Shown piece by piece: positions 1-7,676 of a stretch of 64,000 bases of DNA (position 1 is its first letter; each line of letters starts with the position of its first letter). Both the position numbers and the translations under genes were made by a program. The stretch covers positions 434,001-498,000 of the forward strand of contig NZ_AFOZ01000014.1 in the NCBI RefSeq assembly GCF_000217915.1, read 5' to 3'. Under the pieces are notes generated by a model. The model did no database searches. It was not told the DNA's origin and worked only from the letters and a program-made list of their open reading frames with translations. Origin of the DNA: Shewanella sp. HN-41. Its GTDB lineage: Bacteria; Pseudomonadota; Gammaproteobacteria; Enterobacterales; Shewanellaceae.

Positions 1-910
1 TAGCAGCTTTTTCTAGGGCCTTATCAAAGCCCCAAGAGAGTGCGCCGTGTCCAGCAGGGATCATCTCATCATCGGGTAAACGTGGCGTATCGTCGATATA
101 GTTATCTTTTTTCCACGAGAGCGGCGGTAGCTTAGGCACAATTACCGCAGCCGCAAAACCCGCTAGGCATACTGTCAGGTAGAAGGGCACAAACATTTGC
201 TCTAACTTCACCTGTGAGATCACTACTAAGCTAAAAGTGATCGATACCGCAGAAAACGTCGTGCCGATAACCGCCGCTTCCCTCTGAGTATAAAAACGCG
301 CTTCATACTGTTTGCTGGTCAACAAAATACCGACGCTACCATCGCCTAACCATGAGGCCATACAGTCGATGGCACTGCGACCCGGTAAATTGAACACTGG
401 GCGCATGATTTTAGTTAACAGTGTGCCAAAGAGTTCGAGTAGGCCGAAGTTCAGCAGCAGCGGCAATAACATGCCCGCGAAAATAAACACCGAGAACAAC
501 ACGGGCAGTAAGTCGTTTAAGACTAAGGCGCCCGTACTGGAGGAGTGAATCGCTTCGGGGCCGACTGCAAAATAGGTCAGCACAATAAAGACTGCGCCCA
601 CAACTCGAGTCGTTAACCACAGTGGGCTTATATTGAGTAAGCCATTGAGAAAGTGGTTATGGAGGACAAACTTAGGTTTGAGCATTTTGGTGAGTAGGGA
701 GGCAAATGCCATAGTCACCACAATTGCCGTGATGATTAAGGTTAGGTCTTCACTTAATGCACTTTGCAGCGCCTTAGAGATGATTGCGATGGGAATAGTA
801 ATCGCATCGTTATAGCTGATAGGGGTCATAAACAGTAGCAGACCTATCAGCGAAGGGACGATAAAGGTGAGTATCGTCTTTATGTTGCGGTTTTTATGTT
901 CAGTAGCCAA
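1..910 (-). CDS. YjiH family membrane protein (partial, C-terminus beyond window)
   Basis: The reading frame runs open from the window edge to a TTG start at 908-910 (minus strand), giving about 303 residues. An AAGGTG ribosome-binding site lies about 7 bases upstream, which decides the unusual start. The product is a very hydrophobic polytopic membrane protein; the visible part has about seven membrane segments and short loops. Segments such as AIDCMASWLGDGSVGILLTS and an FIFAGMLLPLLLNFGLLELFG-like stretch resemble the nucleoside-recognition/Gate domain of YjiH proteins. Family members are putative transporters whose substrate is not settled. It is followed (upstream of its start) by a 500-bp gene-poor stretch, so it is probably the first gene of its unit. 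The family is fairly sure, the function is not. Confidence 0.75.
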   Translation of the reverse strand, partial: MATEHKNRNIKTILTFIVPSLIGLLLFMTPISYNDAITIPIAIISKALQSALSEDLTLIITAIVVTMAFASLLTKMLKPKFVLHNHFLNGLLNISPLWLTTRVVGAVFIVLTYFAVGPEAIHSSSTGALVLNDLLPVLFSVFIFAGMLLPLLLNFGLLELFGTLLTKIMRPVFNLPGRSAIDCMASWLGDGSVGILLTSKQYEARFYTQREAAVIGTTFSAVSITFSLVVISQVKLEQMFVPFYLTVCLAGFAAAVIVPKLPPLSWKKDNYIDDTPRLPDDEMIPAGHGALSWGFDKALEKAA

Positions 911-1421
911 TGGTGTACACCTTAAAGTACGAGTCGCACAAAATAAACTTGAATAAGCAGCCATCCAAAACTGTTTTTAGGGGCAGTTAAGGTGCATTTT
1001 CATTCAGCTCAAAATCGAGAAGGGGGAAGATTACTCGCTTAGTTCCGCTATGTAAAACGATTCGCTAGTTAGTTTGATATAAGCAACAAAACAGCATAGT
1101 TATTTTGGCGCCAGTAGCAAGGGGTTGTAGTGATGTTTATCGTAGTGGATTATGGTTATATTCATTTAAATCAATTGCTTGTTGATTTTAATTGGTTCGA
1201 GTTTAGCTAAATGCTCTGTTTTATAACTGATGGCTGCTCGTATTTGTATTCGACGAAAAAATACCAGCCAAGGAGCATTCAGCCATGCTTGGCCCACTTT
1301 TTACCCCAATTGAGTATGACTAAAAAGTCGATAAAGATGCGGAAAGTAAAAATTTTCTGATAAAGCGGATGCGCGCCGCTTTAAATCTTTTCAATTCCAT
1401 GTAAGGTATTACTACCTCTGT
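911..1421. other. Intergenic region with a two-stem inverted-repeat element and a 12-codon ORF
   Basis: This 511-bp stretch has no sizeable gene. At 1210-1279 two nested inverted repeats are visible: AATGCTC (1210-1216) with GAGCATT (1273-1279), enclosing TGGCTG (1231-1236) with CAGCCA (1265-1270). Directly after it an AGGAG (1271-1275) precedes a short ORF, ATG 1285 to TAA 1323 (MLGPLFTPIEYD). The arrangement would allow a folded leader, but nothing else supports a function and it may be chance. Confidence 0.3.
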
Positions 1422-2159
1422 TTGGCTAAATTACTTATGACTGTTACAAGATCAAGTATCACGATAAGGAAGGGGTCAGGGCTCGCCACTAAATTTGGCT
1501 TTCTTGGTCTCTTTGGGTTATTGCTGGGGATTGTTGTGGCGGTCGTGGGATTTAACTGTTCCGAGCCAGAAACCTTTAACTTTTTAAACTATACCCTAAG
1601 TGAACTAGGCACTTATGGGCATTCTACCTATGCTGTGGTCCTCAATGGCGGATTATTTTTTGGCAGTTTAAGCGTCGTTTTTTATTGCTTATCCTCGCTA
1701 CAAAACGTGACATCTTTCTGGGGATATCCTTTTTTTCTCTTCTTAGCCTTCACTTTTTTAGCCTTAGCTTGTGTGGGGCTGTTTCCGGTGAATGTGTACC
1801 ATTTGCACATTTTAGGACTGAAATGGTTTTTCTATTTTGGCAGCCTAAGTGCAATATCTTATTTGGTTTTAGTGGTAGCGAGTCGCTCGGCCCTTCGCCG
1901 TTTAACGGTATTGCTGGCGCTGATGGTGTTCACTAGCATGATGACATTCCTCTATGCCCCGCAGTTATCCTTGGGGCTCACCGAAGGTGGCAGGCCTTTC
2001 TACCAGGAAGTGGTTCTGCAGTTTCCTCGTCCAACATTATGGTGGCCAGCCCTATTAGAGTGGCTAGGGCTGGGGAGTTTATTGGGGTGGGTGGGTACCC
2101 TGTTACTGAGTCAGCTGAGTTTCACAAAAGTACCAGTGACCGAAAAACAGCTTAACTAA
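1422..2159 (+). CDS. DUF998 family membrane protein
   Basis: A 245-residue hydrophobic protein with about six membrane segments. The motif NYTLSELGTYGHSTYAVVLN after the first membrane segment and GLFPVNVYHLHILGLKWFFY in the middle match the layout of DUF998 proteins: a polar loop after helix 1, then a His-containing segment between helices 3 and 4. The family has no established function. The start is uncertain: TTG at 1422 or ATG at 1437 (240 residues); neither has a strong ribosome-binding site. The gene ends convergently against ubiV, and the two coding regions overlap by 8 bases (2152-2159). No operon partner is apparent. Confidence 0.75.
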   Translation: MAKLLMTVTRSSITIRKGSGLATKFGFLGLFGLLLGIVVAVVGFNCSEPETFNFLNYTLSELGTYGHSTYAVVLNGGLFFGSLSVVFYCLSSLQNVTSFWGYPFFLFLAFTFLALACVGLFPVNVYHLHILGLKWFFYFGSLSAISYLVLVVASRSALRRLTVLLALMVFTSMMTFLYAPQLSLGLTEGGRPFYQEVVLQFPRPTLWWPALLEWLGLGSLLGWVGTLLLSQLSFTKVPVTEKQLN

Positions 2160-3024
2160 TATGAATGGCGACGCCTGCCTCACCAAACCAGTAGCCATTA
2201 CATTGCTCTGCACTCATAGGGAAATAGGGGGACAACTCTGGTGCTTTGAGTGCAGTGACTAAGGTATCGGCCATAGTGATGCATTCCATGCTGCTGGGGG
2301 ACACCCTAAAGACATCTACCCCCATCTTCGCCATAGTGGTCATTTCGCTGCGTAAATCCAAGCAATGGGCAGACTGGGTTTGAATACCATTGAGCCTGAG
2401 CAAGGGTTGTTGTTCCTGAGTTTGGGCGAGAAGTCCTTTGCTGTATTGACGACAGATCGTTTCGCAACTGTCCTTCGTGAGTTGTTTGTGCCGTGCGGTA
2501 AAGCAGCGCGCCGAATGGGCGAGTGGCAAATAGCCATGGCCTAGCACTTCGACCTCAAATGAGGGTTTTTCTTGGATCACTTGACTCAGCCAGGTCTTAG
2601 ATAATTCCACTGGCATCACAAACCTTTGCATCCCAAAGCGCTGCAAGATATCTAAACTCGCACGATTGTAATTATTGATACTCGCACCGCAGACAAAGGG
2701 CAGTTTATGTTCTTGGGCAAGATACACTGCCGCCATATCGTTCGCTTCGACCATAAATTCGCCATTTTCAACTTGGCGTTTAAGCTCAGCGTATTCAGAG
2801 GGAGCCTCGATTAACGCCAGTGTTGATATCACCACCTCTTTACCCGCCTGCTTGAGCATCTGCGCCAGTGCCAGATAATCGCCCCATTTGAGTTCGCGTC
2901 GACGGCTGCAAACGGCTTCGCCTAAATACACTAAGGGAATTTGACTGGTAGATACTTGTTGGTAAAAATCAATAACTTGTTGTTTTTGCCAGCAATATAG
3001 CAACGGTCCTAGGGAAATATTCAT
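2152..3024 (-). CDS. ubiV: UbiV, U32-family protein of O2-independent ubiquinone hydroxylation
   Basis: A 290-residue U32 (peptidase-like) protein that in other proteobacteria forms a heterodimer with UbiU and hydroxylates the ubiquinone ring without oxygen. The start at 3024 has an AGGAGG sequence five bases upstream, better than the in-frame ATG at 3042. Cys39 (GEAVC) and the later cluster SARC-x12-C-x3-C (CFTARHK...SCETIC) match the four cysteines known to bind a 4Fe-4S cluster in UbiV. It lies directly downstream of ubiU with about 40 bases between them, so the two are co-transcribed. ubiT lies divergently just beyond. Length and motifs agree with the E. coli protein formerly called YhbV. 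Confidence 0.93.
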   Translation of the reverse strand: MNISLGPLLYCWQKQQVIDFYQQVSTSQIPLVYLGEAVCSRRRELKWGDYLALAQMLKQAGKEVVISTLALIEAPSEYAELKRQVENGEFMVEANDMAAVYLAQEHKLPFVCGASINNYNRASLDILQRFGMQRFVMPVELSKTWLSQVIQEKPSFEVEVLGHGYLPLAHSARCFTARHKQLTKDSCETICRQYSKGLLAQTQEQQPLLRLNGIQTQSAHCLDLRSEMTTMAKMGVDVFRVSPSSMECITMADTLVTALKAPELSPYFPMSAEQCNGYWFGEAGVAIHIS

Positions 3025-3064
3025 CACTCCTCCTTTATCCATTTTTGTTATCTGTCATTGACCG

Positions 3065-4066
3065 TTATTGCCAATTGCGCTCATAGGCACCCAGAGTGGT
3101 AATTTGCCCTTCGGACACCTTTGCAAGTGCCTGTTCCCAATGGGATTGGCTTTGGAATTGTTCGGGATTATTTAGGTAGGTATCTATGGCTTGACGCCAT
3201 ACCTTAGTCACTTGCTCAACATAGGCTGGGCTGCGTTGGCGTCCTTCAATTTTGAGAGACACTATGCCGGCTTTGGCGAGTTCAGGCAGTAGGCTTAGGG
3301 TGTTTAAACTGGTCGGGGACTCGAGCAAATACTGGGGCGAGTCCTGATCTTCGGTGAGATAACGGCCTTTACAGACGACGGGGTAGCCCATTTGCTCATC
3401 CAGCCCAGACTTATCAATGAGCACCTCATTGAGCCGAGTTAGTCTGTCCTGGCCTTGTTCTTCCCAACGCACATGCTTCGCGGGCGAGCAGGAGCCGCCC
3501 GTGTTGGGTGATTGCCCGGTCACATAGGAGGATAAATGACAACGCCCCTCAGCCATAATGCACAGACTGCCAAAGGCAAATACCTCTAAATCGACCGGAC
3601 TGACCTTGGCTAAGTCACGCACTTGCTTCATGGATAACACCCGCGGCAGCACGACTCGGGCGATATTGAAGGTTTCCTTATAAAAGCTGAGCGCCCCTAG
3701 GTTAGTGGCACTGGCCTGCACCGATAAATGCAGCGGCAGGTTTGGATAGTGCCTATGGGCATAATCGAGTAAAGACAGATCGGCAACGATTAGGGCATCC
3801 ATACCAAGCTTTGCTGCTAAATCAATAGCTTGATACCAACGGTGTTCTTCACCTGGTTTAGGGAAGGTATTTAAGGTTAAAAAGATTTTCTTACCGTGCT
3901 TCTGCGTTAGTTCTGCCGCTTCCTGCAATTTTGCTGGGGTGAAGTTTAATCCTGCAAATGAACGTGCATTGGTATCATCTTTTAGTCCTAGGTATATCGC
4001 GTCGGCTCCGGCCTGTAGTGCCGCCTTTAACGAGGCCAGATTTCCCGCTGGACACAATAACTCCAT
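3065..4066 (-). CDS. ubiU: UbiU, U32-family protein of O2-independent ubiquinone hydroxylation
   Basis: A 333-residue U32-family protein (MELLCPAGNLASLKAALQAG at the N-terminus), partner of UbiV in oxygen-independent hydroxylation during ubiquinone synthesis. The start at 4066 is preferred over the upstream in-frame start at 4108 because GGGAGC lies just upstream and the family begins with MELLCPAG. Conserved cysteines are seen in CIMAEGRC and GGSCSPAKH plus one in YPVVCKGRYL; in E. coli the equivalent set binds a 4Fe-4S cluster. It is the first gene of a ubiU-ubiV unit. Its 5' region is shared with divergent ubiT, where a weak FNR-like box is visible. Confidence 0.93.
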   Translation of the reverse strand: MELLCPAGNLASLKAALQAGADAIYLGLKDDTNARSFAGLNFTPAKLQEAAELTQKHGKKIFLTLNTFPKPGEEHRWYQAIDLAAKLGMDALIVADLSLLDYAHRHYPNLPLHLSVQASATNLGALSFYKETFNIARVVLPRVLSMKQVRDLAKVSPVDLEVFAFGSLCIMAEGRCHLSSYVTGQSPNTGGSCSPAKHVRWEEQGQDRLTRLNEVLIDKSGLDEQMGYPVVCKGRYLTEDQDSPQYLLESPTSLNTLSLLPELAKAGIVSLKIEGRQRSPAYVEQVTKVWRQAIDTYLNNPEQFQSQSHWEQALAKVSEGQITTLGAYERNWQ

Positions 4067-4125
4067 AATGATGCTCCCGATAAAATAATAGCCGCAGAGT
4101 GTAGGCAAGATTGAATGACGGTGAA

Positions 4126-4139
4126 TTGATTTAAAACAG
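4126..4139. promoter_or_regulatory. Weak FNR-like box between ubiU and ubiT
   Basis: TTGAT-N4-AACAG matches the FNR consensus TTGAT-N4-ATCAA at 8 of 10 positions. It lies in the 137-bp divergent region of ubiUV and ubiT. These genes serve anaerobic ubiquinone synthesis, and oxygen-dependent control of ubiTUV is known in E. coli. The match is imperfect, so it is only a candidate. Confidence 0.3.
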
Positions 4140-4203
4140 GTTTAAGATCATAAAATCTAGGTAAACTGAGATACATCGTGTTTTTTTCCGTAGGAATTTC
4201 CGT

Positions 4204-4740
4204 ATGTCCGCTGTTTTTTCAGCAAATGTTGCAAAACAATTGCTTGAACTCACCCCAAAACTGATCAGTTTGCCACTCTCCAAAGTGCCCTTTAGCCTCA
4301 AGGCCAAGGTGCTAAGCCAACTCCTGACACAACTGCTTGCGTCGCAGGCCGAAGATGGCGAGTTAGATTTCTTGGCGGACAAGTGGGTCGCGATCCGCGT
4401 TGAAGACTTAAATCTGTATTTTGAAGTGAGCTTTAGTGGCCGCTGGCAGGTGCGTGAACTTACCGATGCGCAGGTCAGCTTCAGTGCCAATTCCGCAGAA
4501 CTATTACTGGTTGCGGCAGCGAAAGAGGACCCGGATACGCTGTTTTTTCAACGAAAACTTAGCATCGAGGGCGATACTGAGTTAGGGCTTGAGGTGAAGA
4601 ACCTGCTGCTGAGCATTGAGTTTGCCAGCTTGCCGACACCGATCCGCTTAAGCGTTGAAAAGCTGACCGATGCGATTGTTCGTTTGCAGCTTGAGGCAAA
4701 ACCGACGGTTATCTTGGCCAAATCCCCGAGCATGAGTTAA
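4204..4740 (+). CDS. ubiT: UbiT, SCP2-domain accessory factor of anaerobic ubiquinone synthesis
   Basis: A 178-residue protein with an SCP2 sterol-carrier-like domain (about residues 50-140; DKWVAIRVEDLNLYFEV). In E. coli UbiT (YhbT) replaces UbiJ as the lipid-binding accessory factor when ubiquinone is made without oxygen, working with UbiU and UbiV. The divergent ubiUV genes 137 bp away support this. The N-terminal 45 residues are helical and amphipathic, as in the family. A strong terminator follows at 4771. Confidence 0.88.
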   Translation: MSAVFSANVAKQLLELTPKLISLPLSKVPFSLKAKVLSQLLTQLLASQAEDGELDFLADKWVAIRVEDLNLYFEVSFSGRWQVRELTDAQVSFSANSAELLLVAAAKEDPDTLFFQRKLSIEGDTELGLEVKNLLLSIEFASLPTPIRLSVEKLTDAIVRLQLEAKPTVILAKSPSMS

Positions 4741-4770
4741 TACGGTATTGACTATAATCGACTGATAAAT

Positions 4771-4800
4771 AAAAGCCCCGCCAGATTGCGGGGCTTTTTG
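4771..4800. terminator. Bidirectional rho-independent terminator
   Basis: AAAAGCCCCGC, a short loop and GCGGGGCTTTTT form a strong GC stem with A and T runs on either side. It sits between convergent ubiT and the yfhL-type ferredoxin and can serve both. Confidence 0.88.
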
Positions 4801-4824
4801 TTGGCTTGAACGGCTGGCGCTTAC

Positions 4825-5076
4825 TCAGATTTTTTGTGTGAGTAGGGCAAATTTGACTAATAGTTCGTCGTTAGACTCGATACGGCTTGGATCGGGGTCG
4901 ATGCAATCAATTGGGCAGACAGAGACACAGGTCGGTTTATCGTAATGACCTACACATTCGGTGCAGCGGTCGGGATCAATTTCATAGATCTCTTCGCCCA
5001 TGGTGATGGCCTGATTAGGACACTCAGGTTCACACATATCGCAGTTGATGCAGCTATCGTCGATCAGTAATGCCAT
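4825..5076 (-). CDS. YfhL-type 4Fe-4S dicluster ferredoxin
   Basis: An 83-residue ferredoxin. Two cluster-binding motifs are visible: CINCDMCEPECP (residues about 9-20) and CTEC-x8-CVSVCP (about 38-54). The larger spacing in the second motif and the C-terminal helix are typical of the YfhL/Alvin-type ferredoxins. The gene begins three bases after the stop of trhP, so the two are translated together. This suggests it may serve TrhP, a U32 tRNA hydroxylase depending on Fe-S chemistry, but that link is inference. Confidence 0.9.
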   Translation of the reverse strand: MALLIDDSCINCDMCEPECPNQAITMGEEIYEIDPDRCTECVGHYDKPTCVSVCPIDCIDPDPSRIESNDELLVKFALLTQKI

Positions 5077-5079
5077 ACC

Positions 5080-6447
5080 TTAACCTAGTTCATGTGGGTT
5101 GCGGGTATCCTGGCCTTGTGGCAGGTTACGCAGCAAAATTCCGTGGCTCAAATCGACTTCCTTAGGCACGGGCAGATACACAGTGTGCCCCGAACCTAAG
5201 CCAGCTTCAACCGCTTCTGCTCTACGATTTTCGAGGTGCTCAATCGTCAGGTTCATATTTCCTTGTGGTGTCATCAGTTCGACGCTATCACCCACGGAAA
5301 ACTTATTTTTCACTTCGATTTCGGCCAGCCCCGCAAGGTTGCGTTTACCCGTTAGTTCACCCACAAATTGTTGAGTGTCACTGACTGAGTAGCCATAGTC
5401 GTAATTTTGATATTCATCATGCACATGACGACGTAAGAAGCCTTCGGTATAGCCGCGGTGGGCGAGACCTTCTAATTGATTCATTAGGCTGCGATCGAAA
5501 TCTTTACCCGATGACGCATCTTCAATCGCTTGACGGTAAAGCTGCGCGGTGCGGGCTACATAATAAAAAGACTTAGTGCGGCCTTCAATCTTGAGTGAGT
5601 CAATGCCCATTTTTGTTAGGCGCTCGACGTGCTGGATGGCCCGTAAGTCTTTGGAGTTCATGATATAAGTACCATGTTCATCTTCAAAGGCTGGCATGTA
5701 CTCGCCGGGACGATTGGCTTCCTGTAGCAGGAAGATTTGGTCCGTTGGCGCACCAGCACCTAACGTCGTCGGGGTCTCGATTTGCACCGCATTAGGCATG
5801 GCAATAATGTCGCCGCTGTCGTTTTGCTGCGCTTCGTGCACATCGTATTTCCAGCGACAAGCATTGGTGCAGGTGCCTTGGTTTGGATCGCGTTTGTTGA
5901 TATAACCCGAGAGTAAACAACGGCCTGAATAGGCCATACACAGAGCACCATGGACAAACACTTCGAGTTCAATATCGGGGCAACGCTGACGAATTTCTTC
6001 GATTTCATCTAAGGACAATTCGCGGGATAGGATCACGCGCTTGATACCTTGGGTTTGCCAAAACTTGACCGAGGCCCAGTTGATGGCATTGGCTTGTACC
6101 GATAAATGCACCACTTGATCGGGAAACGCCTCACGTACCATCATGATTAAACCCGGATCTGACATGATCAGCGCATCTGGCTTCATCGCCACTACGGGTT
6201 CCATATCCTTGATATAGGTTTTGAGTTTGGCATTGTGGGGCGCAATGTTGCTCACCACATACAGTTTTTTCCCCAGCGCATGGGCTTCCTCAATCCCTGT
6301 GGCGAGATTTTCCATCTTAAAGTCATTATTACGTACCCTTAAGCTATATCTCGGCTGGCCGGCATACACGGCATCTGCACCATAGGCAAAGGCGTAGCGC
6401 ATGTTTTTCAGCGTCCCTGCGGGAGATAGTAGCTCTGGTTTAAACAT
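5080..6447 (-). CDS. trhP: TrhP (YegQ), prephenate-dependent tRNA U34 hydroxylase, U32 family
   Basis: A 455-residue U32-family protein starting MFKPELLSPAGTLKNMRYA. The start at 6447 is chosen because the family begins this way; the upstream in-frame start at 6510 adds an unrelated tail. The U32 signature is visible around ELEVFVHGALCMAYSGRCLL, followed by a cysteine pair (GTCTNACRW) and a further conserved SLKIEGRTKS segment. TrhP makes 5-hydroxyuridine at tRNA position 34, the first step to cmo5U and related wobble modifications, and needs prephenate. It is co-transcribed with the ferredoxin gene. It is the third U32-family gene within 4.3 kb, after ubiV and ubiU, probably an old duplication cluster. 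Confidence 0.9.
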   Translation of the reverse strand: MFKPELLSPAGTLKNMRYAFAYGADAVYAGQPRYSLRVRNNDFKMENLATGIEEAHALGKKLYVVSNIAPHNAKLKTYIKDMEPVVAMKPDALIMSDPGLIMMVREAFPDQVVHLSVQANAINWASVKFWQTQGIKRVILSRELSLDEIEEIRQRCPDIELEVFVHGALCMAYSGRCLLSGYINKRDPNQGTCTNACRWKYDVHEAQQNDSGDIIAMPNAVQIETPTTLGAGAPTDQIFLLQEANRPGEYMPAFEDEHGTYIMNSKDLRAIQHVERLTKMGIDSLKIEGRTKSFYYVARTAQLYRQAIEDASSGKDFDRSLMNQLEGLAHRGYTEGFLRRHVHDEYQNYDYGYSVSDTQQFVGELTGKRNLAGLAEIEVKNKFSVGDSVELMTPQGNMNLTIEHLENRRAEAVEAGLGSGHTVYLPVPKEVDLSHGILLRNLPQGQDTRNPHELG

Positions 6448-6804
6448 AATGACTCTCGAATTGGTTGATCTAAATAGAGGCGCAATGCGCGGGGGCGGCA
6501 TTTTACACAATGAAAGTAGGGTTATGCAAATGGTGGCACCTAACTTTAGCTATACTTCACATTTTGCGAATATAACCGTTTTAATCCCTCGGGGATGGAT
6601 GAGAAAAAGGCTCTATGGGTAGAATTAATAACGCAATCATACAAATTATTAACCTCCGCTGCTTTTTCTACCCATCTCATCACAGCCAACTGATATACTC
6701 CAACTATCCAATGTGCATGTTGATAGATTGATGGGAGCTAAGATGTCTACCGAACATCTACTGTTAGTCGGCTTATTAAAAAACTAAAAGATGATGCCTT
6801 AGTA

Positions 6805-7584
6805 TTGCCAACCTTACCCGAAGTGGCAATGCGGGTGCAGGAAGTCGTGGGACGTTCCGATGCCAGCCTTAAACAAGTGGCCGAAGTGATTGGCCAAGAT
6901 GCGGCGATTTCGGCTCGGATCATTAAGGTTGCCAACAGTGCTTTATATAGTCGCGGTATTCCCGCTGAGAGCATTAATAGTGCCGTTTCACGTATTGGAT
7001 TAATTCAGATCAAGAGCATTGCCACATCAGTTGCGATGGAACAATTATTTATTTCCACCAATGAAATGGTTTGGGAAGTGATGGATGAAGTGTGGCGTAC
7101 CTCCATCGACGTCACGGCGGCGGCTTGCGCTATGTTGCAGTTGTACAATAAGCGTCGTCCTAGTAGCGGGTTAAATTTCGATACCTTAACCTTGGCTGGA
7201 CTAGTACATAACATAGGGGCTTTACCCGTATTAACAGAGGCTGAAGCGCACCCTGAGTTGTTTACTAGCATAGATCAATTGCGTGCGTTAGTGCGTAAAA
7301 TGCAAGGGCCATTAGGTCGGGCCGTATTAAAGAGTTGGGATTTTGCCCCCGAAGTGATGGAAGTGGTTGAGCGCTGGGCGGACCTCCCTTATTTACCCGA
7401 GCAGGTGACTTACTTAGATTTTATCCGCGCCGCGGCATTTTATTCGGGGGAATTGCGGGCCGGCACAGAGTTAGAGCAGCGTTTGGATGTGTTTGTTGCA
7501 CGGGGATTGCCTGTATCGGCTAGTGATCTAGCCAGTGATGAGTTTATGGACAAATTCCATTCAATTAGAGAAAGTTACCAATAG
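6805..7584 (+). CDS. HDOD domain signalling protein, 5' end probably frameshifted
   Basis: HDOD (HD-related output) domain protein of 259 residues; LPTLPEVAMRVQEVV at the start, VIGQDAAISARIIKVANSA and a degenerate HD segment (TLAGLVHNIG) are visible. HDOD proteins act in bacterial signalling and often sit near c-di-GMP genes, as here. The open frame begins only at a TTG (6805) without a ribosome-binding site. An ATG at 6743 has a good GGGAG upstream and encodes MSTEHLL, but runs into a stop after 14 codons. The HDOD frame encodes TVSRLIKKLKDDALVLP just upstream of 6805, a typical family N-terminus. One base lost near 6760-6770 would explain this. The next gene is a GGDEF-EAL protein, 92 bases downstream. 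Confidence 0.75.
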   Translation: MPTLPEVAMRVQEVVGRSDASLKQVAEVIGQDAAISARIIKVANSALYSRGIPAESINSAVSRIGLIQIKSIATSVAMEQLFISTNEMVWEVMDEVWRTSIDVTAAACAMLQLYNKRRPSSGLNFDTLTLAGLVHNIGALPVLTEAEAHPELFTSIDQLRALVRKMQGPLGRAVLKSWDFAPEVMEVVERWADLPYLPEQVTYLDFIRAAAFYSGELRAGTELEQRLDVFVARGLPVSASDLASDEFMDKFHSIRESYQ

Positions 7585-7676
7585 TCGGCCTAGATGGAAC
7601 CCAAATGATGACTCGGTGCGACAGATGCTGGGTCACCATTGGAAATAAGCTTATGCGGTAAGATTGAGGCCTACGT

